Source of the DNA: Neobacillus massiliamazoniensis
Lineage (GTDB): Bacteria > Bacillota > Bacilli > Bacillales > Cytobacillaceae
Length of the DNA: 64,000 nt
NCBI RefSeq assembly: GCF_001048695.1
Contig: NZ_CVRB01000001.1
Coordinates: 124,001 to 188,000 of the forward strand
Direction: 5' to 3'
Part shown: positions 25,267 to 33,254 of the stretch, in pieces
How the letters are laid out: each line of letters opens with the position of its first letter
Position numbering within the stretch: the first letter of the stretch is position 1
Translations under genes and position numbers: made by a program
Notes under the pieces: generated by a model
Seen by the model: only the letters and a program-made list of their open reading frames with translations
Databases searched by the model: none
What the model was told of the DNA's origin: nothing

Positions 25267-27345
25267 CTAAACAAGTTGGAAATGTAACCGAATACTATCT
25301 GAATTCAAGCTAGTAAATTGTGCCGTTCTATAATAGCCATTCCGATTGGGCATTAACCCAGGATATATTCGTAGTTCAGCAAATGGATTGTTACTTTGAT
25401 CCTCAACAATATATTGATGGTCTAAGTAGGAAACCGATACCCTATTTGCTGCTTGGTTAATTTGAGAATTTACTTTTCCATTTGTAACAAGCAGTGGAAC
25501 CGTGATACCTATTGCAGTCAATTCGCCGCTTTTTGAAGGAGTTAAAGTCCATGTTATCGTTACACCCTCCGACCTTATACAATACGTTTCTTTAATTTCG
25601 ATACAGCTGTCATTTTCGGGGCGTGGTAGTATATCAGCTAATGCACGTTGCTGTGTTTCCTCCATATTTGCACCTGACACTGTAATTTCTTCCCTTTCTA
25701 TCTTTCTTCCATCATCAGAGTTCACGAAATAACGAATGGAAAATTCGAGAGAGTCTTTTGTATGAACAACATCCTCTACAGAGGTTTTCCAGAATTGTCT
25801 TTCTCCGTTCAATGGTTCCCCTTTTTCATTAATACGATGGAAAATTTCATGGTTTCTCCTTCCGTAATTTGCCAGGCGGTGCCATGTTCCATGTTCATCA
25901 CACCACATCGGACCGATCGCAACTGGATATTTTGGGGAAGGAATTTGTGACCTTGCCGAAAAAAAATACCATGGAATTTCCAATGTCTTTGTTGGGATTC
26001 CAACTGAGAGCGCAAGTTCACTAGGAATATTCTTTTTATGAAAACGAACTAACCCTGTCGCATCATGCCCCATTTGTGCATTTGTATCAAAACCTAGATG
26101 ATAATTTCCTAATTCATAACCAGAGGTTGTAAAAATGCGATGAAAGGATGGAATGGATACAATATACCCCCCTATATCACATGGAGCAGGTGCTTCCTCA
26201 ATCTGATGGTTTGCCGCTTCATAACAGGAAGCTGCTATTTGCGCCGCGTATAGACTATACGTGGAATAAAATGCATAGAACTCCCATCCCTCTCGTTTCT
26301 CTGTTGGAAATGAATTTTTAAACAATTTAAATTCTTCCACTTCATTTATCCATCTTGATATTGAATTAAATGCTCTATGTGCTGCTCTCTTAAAAATACT
26401 GGCCCATTCTGGATTTCCAAATCTTTGATACATACTGGCCTCACTCTCACAAATATGAGAGAATGTCAGTTCATTCCAAATTAACTGATTACTTCTTCCC
26501 CCAAAGCTCACTTCACCTGTGGAGGATTGCATCAGCAACATGGTTTTTGCTCCTCTTCTAAGTAGCTTATTTAATAGTGCAGCATGAATTCCGTTATACC
26601 CTTCCTCCAATAGTCCATTTAGTTGATCTCTTGCAGCCAGATCATATGCTGCTGGTAGATTGGGATCTCGATAGAGCCCTTCGCTGGTAAATCTTTTGAG
26701 TTGTGCGGGCAAATATTTCTCAATAAATGTAGTATAATCAGTTAATTTATCTCGGTAACGCATCATTTCCCCATGCATTGCATACGTTGTCCAATTTCTT
26801 GTTTGATCAACAGGATAATTTCGTTCTACTTGGGTATAGGTTTCTTCCGGTTCAATGTTTCGTAAATATGATTTCCATTTTTCAATCTGCTTTTCACTTG
26901 CAAAAGAAGTCAAATTTCGTAGTGCTTTCATTAACATATGGGTAGTAAAGTCTGAATGGTCATCAGGCACTTTATTTGTCCCTAAACAGTAACATGACCA
27001 GTCCATTGCTTTGAAAATGGATTCCTTCAAATCGTTACAGCGTTCTTCTTTTAATAAGATGGATCCTGCTTTAACATATGAAGCGGTAGAATATTCACGT
27101 TCGTTTTGGTCATATGGATCAATAATCGCACCCTGATCGTTTTGGAACTGGGCAAATTGTCTTACACGGTCTTCCGCAAAAACTAAATAATCTTCATCTA
27201 CCACATTTATGTCTTTCCAGCTGCCAATTTCTTTATCTTTTAAAAACGCACGCTGACGCTCGATAAATGATTGCAAGATCGATTCCATTTCACATTCATT
27301 CGATAATAAATGAAAGTAAGTCTGATAATTTTGCAAATCTGGCAT
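25267..27345 (-). CDS. Candidate toroid-fold polysaccharide lyase / large unknown protein
   Basis: Protein of 692 residues that I do not assign to a family with certainty. Residues 1-370 are helical with aromatic/Asn-rich turns (NWTTYAMHGEMMRYRD, GRSNQLIWNELTFSH), as in (alpha/alpha) toroid domains. Residues 380-692 look like beta-sandwich strands, starting at the His/Tyr-rich YELGNYHLGFDTNAQMGHD. This two-part layout is seen in heparinase-like and L-rhamnose-alpha-1,4-glucuronate lyases. There is no signal peptide, so it would act on imported oligosaccharides. ATG follows GGGAGG. It is first in the minus-strand operon, just before the sugar permeases. A lyase acting at deoxysugar-uronate bonds would feed both pathways, but this is inference. 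Confidence 0.6.
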   Translation of the reverse strand: MPDLQNYQTYFHLLSNECEMESILQSFIERQRAFLKDKEIGSWKDINVVDEDYLVFAEDRVRQFAQFQNDQGAIIDPYDQNEREYSTASYVKAGSILLKEERCNDLKESIFKAMDWSCYCLGTNKVPDDHSDFTTHMLMKALRNLTSFASEKQIEKWKSYLRNIEPEETYTQVERNYPVDQTRNWTTYAMHGEMMRYRDKLTDYTTFIEKYLPAQLKRFTSEGLYRDPNLPAAYDLAARDQLNGLLEEGYNGIHAALLNKLLRRGAKTMLLMQSSTGEVSFGGRSNQLIWNELTFSHICESEASMYQRFGNPEWASIFKRAAHRAFNSISRWINEVEEFKLFKNSFPTEKREGWEFYAFYSTYSLYAAQIAASCYEAANHQIEEAPAPCDIGGYIVSIPSFHRIFTTSGYELGNYHLGFDTNAQMGHDATGLVRFHKKNIPSELALSVGIPTKTLEIPWYFFSARSQIPSPKYPVAIGPMWCDEHGTWHRLANYGRRNHEIFHRINEKGEPLNGERQFWKTSVEDVVHTKDSLEFSIRYFVNSDDGRKIEREEITVSGANMEETQQRALADILPRPENDSCIEIKETYCIRSEGVTITWTLTPSKSGELTAIGITVPLLVTNGKVNSQINQAANRVSVSYLDHQYIVEDQSNNPFAELRIYPGLMPNRNGYYRTAQFTSLNSDSIRLHFQLV

Positions 27346-27758
27346 TGTATCAAAGCCTCCCTTTTACTGTAATATGAAACTTACCATTACGTTCTCACAC
27401 TTCCATTCGTTTCACTACTGTAAAGATTTGATTTTTGTATAATAAATAGTGTAAATATTGAGATATTACCTGTACATGTTCCACAAAGAAGCAAAAGATA
27501 AATGACTAAAAATTAGGAATGATAAGTTTTAAGAGTGTGTATAGTTTTGTTTAAATAATACAGTTTAAAATATAGTAATTATCCAATTGTACAATTTCCT
27601 ATGCAATGCAGGTATGACATTATTAAATGAGAGTCACGAGCAATACATGCTACCTTAAAATAAGTAGAGGAGGGATCACGAAAAACGTTTTAATTCATTT
27701 ACTTGAATTTTTGAAAACGCTTTAATCAGGAGAGAATAATTAATTGGAGGTCAATCAA
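27346..27758. promoter_or_regulatory. Divergent promoter region with paired cre-like/direct repeat
   Basis: About 400 bp of AT-rich DNA without a gene separate the lyase-like operon (minus) and the binding-protein gene (plus). Two near-identical elements, AAAACG[TC]TTTAAT, lie at 27682-27694 and 27714-27726, 32 bp apart (about three helix turns). The second, within TGAAAACGCTTTAA, differs from the CcpA cre consensus at one position. They may serve CcpA or an AraC-type activator such as the nearby sensor-regulator. No clear -35/-10 pair could be fixed. Confidence 0.45.
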
Positions 27759-29264
27759 ATGCAAAAAGGGAAAAAGACGAAGCGCATCCTATTTACCATC
27801 ATTACAATCTTCTTTATTTTTATTACATCTGCTTGCAGCAATAATACCAATGGGCAAGCTAGCGTTAAAAATTCTAACAATAACAATGCTTCTAAGCCCG
27901 TTGAACTTACATTTTACTACCCTCTTGCTCAAATACCAGCGGATGTAAGCACCGTTGAAGCAGAAATAAACAAAATTACCAAAGGAAAAATTAATGCGAC
28001 TGTCCATTTAAAACCACAAACATTTAGTGACTATACACAAAAAATGAATGTAGTTCTTGCTTCAGGTGGAGATGCAGATATTATCTGGACATCTAATTGG
28101 AATTTTGATTATGTAACAAATCAGGCAAAAGGCGCTTTTCTTCCATTAGATGATTTGATTAAAAAATATGCACCTGAAGTTAAAAATACACTTCCTCAAT
28201 ATGTAATGGATGCAACGAAAATCAACGGAAAAATGTATGCGATTCCAAACTATCAAATCGAAACTCAAAAAGTAGGATTTTATATTCAAAAACGTTTTGC
28301 CGATAAATATCATTTTGATCCTAGTTCGATCAAAACCATTAAGGATATTGAGCCTTTGTTAGCAAGCATAAAGCAGGGGGAATCGAAAGAAGTCGTTCCA
28401 TTAGCTATGTCCAGTATTGGTAACTGGGATCATTTACTGCTGGCTTATAATCTCGAAAAGATTCAGGACAAATTGTTAGTTATTAACTATAATGACCCTA
28501 CAAAAATATTAAACATGTATGAAACCCCAGAGTTTGAACAATATCTTGAAATGGTAAGAGATTGGTATAAAAAAGGCTACATTAATCAAGATGCAGCAAC
28601 AATTAAAAACGTTAATGATCTTCTAAAAACAGGAAATGTTGCTGTACAAATTCACAATGTATTAAAGCCAGGTGCTGAAATTGCACAGAAAAATGCAAAT
28701 GGTGGGCAAGATATTATTCAAGCAGCAGTCACCAAGCCACATGTCCTAACAAATAGTATCATTACTACGATGTTGGCTATTAACCAAAAGTCACATAATC
28801 CAGAAGCAGCGATGAAGTTTATTAACCTTTTAAATACAGACAAACAGCTTTATAACCTAATTTGCTATGGTGTAGAAGGAAAGAACTATACAAAGATATC
28901 TGACAATATGATAAAAATTAATCCGGATGCTGGGTATAATCCGAATGCAAATTGGGTATTTGGGAATACATTTAACAGTTTTCTGAAAGAGGGTGAAGAT
29001 CCAAAAGTCAATGAACAGACACTTGAAATGAACAAAACTGCCATTCCTTCACCAATTTTAGGGTTCAAATTTGTTGCGGAACCGGTCACTGCTGAGATCG
29101 CAAATCTTCAAACTGTAATTGACCAATATTTACCGGGACTTGTCACAGGAACAGTTGATCCTAAATCTAAATTGAAAGAGTTTCGTGATAAACTAAAAGA
29201 GGCTGGAATTGATAAAGTAGTTGCAGAAGGTCAGAAACAGCTGGACAAATTTTTACGAAAATAG
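27759..29264 (+). CDS. Lipoprotein solute-binding protein of sugar ABC transporter (LplA type)
   Basis: Extracellular sugar-oligomer receptor of 501 residues. It has a basic N-terminus, a hydrophobic segment and the lipobox ITSAC with Cys26 as the lipid anchor. A low-complexity Asn/Ser linker follows, then a two-lobe binding fold (GGDADIIWTSNW, AIPNYQIETQ). The C-terminal part resembles the DUF3502 domain of LplA/YtcQ proteins. ATG 27759 follows GGAGG by eight bases; an upstream in-frame TTG overlaps that site. It is divergent from the lyase and permease genes, with which it should form one importer. Confidence 0.9.
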   Translation: MQKGKKTKRILFTIITIFFIFITSACSNNTNGQASVKNSNNNNASKPVELTFYYPLAQIPADVSTVEAEINKITKGKINATVHLKPQTFSDYTQKMNVVLASGGDADIIWTSNWNFDYVTNQAKGAFLPLDDLIKKYAPEVKNTLPQYVMDATKINGKMYAIPNYQIETQKVGFYIQKRFADKYHFDPSSIKTIKDIEPLLASIKQGESKEVVPLAMSSIGNWDHLLLAYNLEKIQDKLLVINYNDPTKILNMYETPEFEQYLEMVRDWYKKGYINQDAATIKNVNDLLKTGNVAVQIHNVLKPGAEIAQKNANGGQDIIQAAVTKPHVLTNSIITTMLAINQKSHNPEAAMKFINLLNTDKQLYNLICYGVEGKNYTKISDNMIKINPDAGYNPNANWVFGNTFNSFLKEGEDPKVNEQTLEMNKTAIPSPILGFKFVAEPVTAEIANLQTVIDQYLPGLVTGTVDPKSKLKEFRDKLKEAGIDKVVAEGQKQLDKFLRK

Positions 29265-29293
29265 TAGGGTAAAAAAACTTATAAACAAAAATC

Positions 29294-29335
29294 GGGGTTG
29301 CCGAAAAGTCGTTCTTTAGACTTTTCAGCAACCCC
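29294..29335. terminator. Bidirectional terminator between binding-protein and AraC genes
   Basis: A 17-bp stem (GGGGTTGC..GAAAAGTC paired with GACTTTTC..GCAACCCC, one mismatch) with an eight-base loop lies between two convergent genes. T-rich DNA flanks it on both sides. Confidence 0.85.
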
Positions 29336-29344
29336 TGCTCTTTC

Positions 29345-31678
29345 TTACAAATCTCTTAAAAGCTTGGAACGTTGGTACTCTTTTGGTGTTGTACCAAACT
29401 TTTTCTTGAATACTCTAAAGAAGTAACTTTGATTTCCAAACCCTACCTCATCCATGATTTCATTAACTGTATATTTTTTCTTAATAAGAAGCTCAATTGA
29501 GCAGTTTAGCCTGACTTCTTTAATATATTCTCCTATCGACAACGATTCCTTTTGCTTAAAAATTCTATTTGCATGTGTTGGTGATAACCTTAACATGTCT
29601 GAAATTCCTTTTAAGCTTAAGTTCATGTCTTTATAATTCTCTCCAACAATCTCCTTAATTGTGTTGACTATCAAATCATTCGTATCCATATTAACAATGC
29701 TTTTTCTATGTTCAATCACTTCATCTAAAAGCCTATTAATCATTTCGTATATTTCATCTAACGTTTCCAAATCTAAAAGATTTCTATCGTATAATTTCAA
29801 ATCAACAGTAATCGGATGGATCGTATTTTGATTAATTTCCATAATTACCCTCTGGATAACAGCAATTATGTGAGTGAGAAAATAAATAATATTATGGTAG
29901 CTTAAATGCTTCATATAAGAAAACAAACCATCTAATTGTTCATCTACAATATGTCTATCGTTTGTTTTAATCCCCTCAATAAACTTACGCTCCGTTTCAA
30001 CCGGAAATAAACAATCAAAATTATTAACATTTTCTTCAACCATCTCAGGAGTAATAATTTTCCCATGTCCATGGATCAGTCTGTACATCGAATAATCATA
30101 TGTTTTTGAATAGCTTTTTGCTAGATGTTCATAATGTTCGATAGGACCACTTACCGTTGCCGAAATGGAAATACCAAAAATTTGGTTTATCGTTTGTTGA
30201 ATTTCCCGAAACTTTTCCATGATTATTTCATTATCGTTGCCATCAAGGTTCATATTTATTACCATGACAAAATGATTGTTTCTCATATGAAAGATTTCAT
30301 TTTTAAAGTTGTTAGAAACAATTTCATGAGCAATATTGACAATTATAAATTCGTTTTCTTTCTGCTCCTCATCGCTATATGTCTCTATATATGAATGATA
30401 GTTGTCAATTGTTAATATACATAACAGCAACTTACTCTCAAAATGAATCTGTAAATTTAAATGTTTTTGTTGTTCTTTTAACTCAGAAAGCTCCGATTTA
30501 GAACTATTTATAATAAACTTTCTCAATAAGTAATTTTTGATGATATTTTTATTACTTTGATTGTCTTTTTTTAACCTTGCAATGTTTTCCGATATGCTCA
30601 TAAAATGATTATTCATATAAGCCAATTCATCTATTAAACCAACAGAATGTTCGGTATGTGAGGAGTTGGTAATTTTATTCATTATAGTTAAAATCGGTTT
30701 ATAAAGATTATAAGCAAGTACAAGGGCCACAATCATAGCTACTATTAATATGCAAACGGTTACAACAATCATCATATTTTGCAACTGATTAACATTGGTC
30801 ATTACTTTATCATATGGCAAAATATTTATGATGGTCCAATCATTATTTGTTGACTTTTTATAGCTTATAAGTTTTTTTTTCTTATCAATCTTAGCAATGA
30901 ATGTTCCTTCTTTTTTATTATCCTGGCTTTTCATCAATTTCTCTAATTGATTTAACTGCTGATCACTTTCGTTCTGCTTGTTTAAAAAACTATAATTTGA
31001 ATCCATTAGCAGGATGCTGCTGCCCTCATACTTTATAAGGTGATTTAAACTGTTTACATTATCAAATAGCCATTCTGGCTTAATATTAATAATAATTGTG
31101 CTAGCTTGTACGGAAGTATCATATGCCCCATAAAAAAACATTGAGAAATAGTCTAAACGGTCATCCTTGATGCTTTTATTATTATCTTTCATTATGGGAA
31201 CCAATTTTAATTTAGGAATAGTCCCAATATTTTTTATATAGCGATCAATTTCTTGGTTAACCCCATCCTCATGGCAGGAAGTCTTATAATTAGTTGAATA
31301 ATAACACTTATTATTATTATTATAGATAACAATGGAATCTACAAACGAATATGTATTTACAATCTTCCTTAATTCATCCAATTTTGGATATAATTCATAT
31401 ATTTCAATCTCTCTACTATTCATTAACGAAATCACATCGTTATTAAAATATAATGATAACATCAAATTTTGTGTAATCTCATTCATATAATTTATGTTGT
31501 AAAACAGCTGATTTATAACTTTATTGTTCATCTCTTTTTGCATCTGTAAGGTCGTTTTATGTGATGTATATATCATAAGCATAGATGAAATAAGTAAGAA
31601 AACGAATAATAATAGCAAAATTGATATGGACATCTTCATTAAGTACTTTTTAGTCATGTATTTTTTTAATAAATTCAA
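29345..31678 (-). CDS. Membrane-anchored AraC-family regulator with extracellular sensor domain (YtdP/YesS-like)
   Basis: One-component sensor-regulator of 777 residues. TM1 (about 15-38) and TM2 (about 298-325) enclose an extracellular Cache-like domain of about 260 residues. A cytoplasmic linker follows, then a C-terminal AraC HTH pair (SLKGISDMLRLSPTHANRIFKQ and MDEVGFGNQSYFFRVFKKKFGTTP). The start is TTG 31678, eight bases after GAGGGG. Such proteins sit beside Lpl-type transporters and activate them when a glycan fragment or liganded binding protein is sensed. The likely target is the divergent promoter near 27.5 kb. Confidence 0.9.
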   Translation of the reverse strand: MNLLKKYMTKKYLMKMSISILLLLFVFLLISSMLMIYTSHKTTLQMQKEMNNKVINQLFYNINYMNEITQNLMLSLYFNNDVISLMNSREIEIYELYPKLDELRKIVNTYSFVDSIVIYNNNNKCYYSTNYKTSCHEDGVNQEIDRYIKNIGTIPKLKLVPIMKDNNKSIKDDRLDYFSMFFYGAYDTSVQASTIIINIKPEWLFDNVNSLNHLIKYEGSSILLMDSNYSFLNKQNESDQQLNQLEKLMKSQDNKKEGTFIAKIDKKKKLISYKKSTNNDWTIINILPYDKVMTNVNQLQNMMIVVTVCILIVAMIVALVLAYNLYKPILTIMNKITNSSHTEHSVGLIDELAYMNNHFMSISENIARLKKDNQSNKNIIKNYLLRKFIINSSKSELSELKEQQKHLNLQIHFESKLLLCILTIDNYHSYIETYSDEEQKENEFIIVNIAHEIVSNNFKNEIFHMRNNHFVMVINMNLDGNDNEIIMEKFREIQQTINQIFGISISATVSGPIEHYEHLAKSYSKTYDYSMYRLIHGHGKIITPEMVEENVNNFDCLFPVETERKFIEGIKTNDRHIVDEQLDGLFSYMKHLSYHNIIYFLTHIIAVIQRVIMEINQNTIHPITVDLKLYDRNLLDLETLDEIYEMINRLLDEVIEHRKSIVNMDTNDLIVNTIKEIVGENYKDMNLSLKGISDMLRLSPTHANRIFKQKESLSIGEYIKEVRLNCSIELLIKKKYTVNEIMDEVGFGNQSYFFRVFKKKFGTTPKEYQRSKLLRDL

Positions 31679-31823
31679 GTTTGTCGCCCCTCTGCAATTT
31701 CGCTAAAAAGTCACACTATTCATTCAATTATAACAAATTAGGTAGTTAAATTTCCACCTTAAATATAAAAATCATTGCTCGATTGTTCATCTATATTCTT
31801 TCAAAAAATTATTGTAAAACAAC

Positions 31824-31884
31824 AAAAAAACATCCCTTCTTGGTAAAATGTGGTCACGACACTCGTAACCAAAGAGAGGATGTT
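31824..31884 (-). terminator. Long stem-loop with T-run, probable terminator of the mutarotase transcript
   Basis: On the minus strand, arms AACATCC and GGATGTT, with an inner pairing TTGGT/ACCAA, enclose a large loop and are followed by seven T. It lies downstream of the mutarotase-like gene and the small ORF after it. The unusually long loop also allows an origin as a mobile-element end. Confidence 0.55.
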
Positions 31885-31950
31885 TTATTGACTTCTACAA
31901 ACTATCTAGTTTTATCTGTAAAGCGCGGTCATCAATCCAGATGGATTTCC

Positions 31951-32100
31951 TTATAGGATGACATTTCTGAGTATATTGTTGTCCCTGCCTCCGCCAATTA
32001 GAATCGGCCGGTACACATCAACCAGTAAACCTTTGAAGCCCCTCCCCAGATTTGCTTTATCAACGATAATAAGTTTGCTCTTTGTGACAAAACCAATCAC
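31951..32100 (-). CDS. Small ORF coupled to the mutarotase-like gene (49 aa, possible gene remnant)
   Basis: GTG 32100 overlaps the stop of the upstream gene (GTGA), with GGAGG four bases before it, the layout of a coupled gene. The product is a basic, hydrophobic 49-residue peptide (VIGFVTKSKL...YRPILIGGGRD...) unlike any family I know. It stops 67 bp before a terminator-like hairpin. It could be the 5' remnant of a longer gene. Confidence 0.3.
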   Translation of the reverse strand: MIGFVTKSKLIIVDKANLGRGFKGLLVDVYRPILIGGGRDNNILRNVIL

Positions 32101-33044
32101 TTTTCCTCCGATTCTATTGCTACCTCCAAAAACCAGCAATAAGTCGAATGACCTTCAACTTTGGAAATTTTATTTTCACCTATCGCATAACTCAGATCAT
32201 CAAGAAACCCAGTCGATGGCTCAATGGCCACTTGATAGTTTCCATCAAATCCACCATAGTTTGCCCAAATGGCCAAATAGGGAACTCGGTCTACCGGAAA
32301 ATGGAACGTCAATCTTTCCCCTGTTTCGCTATCCCGAAGAGATGCCCATCCTTTGGATAACTTTGAATTAAAATAAAATTTTTCTGCTACTTTCGAATTC
32401 TTCCATTCAACTTTATTTAGACAAATATGTCCATTTTTAGATTCTGCAATCGGCCAATCAACCACATCTCCAAATTTACCAAGTCTATTACTAAAAGAAT
32501 AAGAAACCATTACTTCGGAAAGGTCATCTGGAACTAGAATCTCCATTCCTTCTTTAATGTTAAACAAAGGGTGGGCTGCCCATAAGAAGAAAAATGGAAA
32601 GGGGGAGAGATTATGTAAGAAATAATCCATCCTTATCACTTGGGGAGTAGGAAAAGAAAATCGCTTTTCTAAATAATAAGGAAAACGTATTCCATTAACG
32701 GAGCAACTTAACCCATTAGTCCCCATCTCCGCTTCCCATGGAATTGACCATACTTCTCCATGGTCCGGCACCTCTATTCCACTCCACGGGCCTTTAGAAT
32801 ACAAGCAGGGATTTATACTAGGGAACATCTCATCCCAGCCTGCCCCATCTCCTCTATTAAAAGGAAGACCATAACCGGGTACTCCCAAAGGACGTTCACC
32901 TCTCCACAGCCACTCTCTCCCTGTCAACCGATCCTTCAAGGAAATTATTTTGCTTCCTAATTCAGGAATAATTTGGATGCACAATCTTTCGGTTTTTCCA
33001 ATCCAATATTCATATTCGCCTTTCTTACTTTTTTCCCAAGTCAT
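32097..33044 (-). CDS. Galactose mutarotase-like (aldose 1-epimerase superfamily) protein
   Basis: Protein of 315 residues with the beta-supersandwich pattern of aldose 1-epimerase relatives: IIPELGSKIISLKDRLTGREWLW at the start, WDEMFPSI, VPDHGEVWSIPWE, a WAAHPLFN segment with His, and the C-terminal VAIEPSTGF, where Glu would be catalytic. It probably binds or epimerises a sugar in the cytoplasm. ATG 33044 overlaps the stop of a 34-codon ORF (ATGA) and has AGGTGGG. It lies after the DUF5107/TPR gene, whose N-terminal half also resembles a mutarotase-like fold, so both may handle the same sugar. Confidence 0.8.
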   Translation of the reverse strand: MTWEKSKKGEYEYWIGKTERLCIQIIPELGSKIISLKDRLTGREWLWRGERPLGVPGYGLPFNRGDGAGWDEMFPSINPCLYSKGPWSGIEVPDHGEVWSIPWEAEMGTNGLSCSVNGIRFPYYLEKRFSFPTPQVIRMDYFLHNLSPFPFFFLWAAHPLFNIKEGMEILVPDDLSEVMVSYSFSNRLGKFGDVVDWPIAESKNGHICLNKVEWKNSKVAEKFYFNSKLSKGWASLRDSETGERLTFHFPVDRVPYLAIWANYGGFDGNYQVAIEPSTGFLDDLSYAIGENKISKVEGHSTYCWFLEVAIESEEK

Positions 33045-33145
33045 GATGCCCACCTATTTACCATTTGGTTTAGGACCTGTCCTGGTTCTAATATACAGGA
33101 TATGGACATTGATGGTCGAAATACTATTTCCCCTAGTAACTTCAT
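33041..33145 (-). CDS. 34-aa ORF translationally coupled to the mutarotase-like gene
   Basis: ATG 33145 follows AAAGGAGT by seven bases, and its TGA overlaps the ATG of the mutarotase-like gene. The peptide (MKLLGEIVFRPS...) has no recognisable domain. The strong ribosome site and coupling suggest that it is translated, perhaps as a leader that sets expression of the downstream gene. It could also be what is left of a larger gene. Confidence 0.4.
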   Translation of the reverse strand: MKLLGEIVFRPSMSISCILEPGQVLNQMVNRWAS

Positions 33146-33254
33146 CGTAAAGACTCCTTTTATGAAAGGTATATTATTGGGAAAATAAAAAATATACGTC
33201 TTTTCCTTTTTTTATTTTTATTAATAATTGTGCCTTACAAATTTCTTCTATTGA

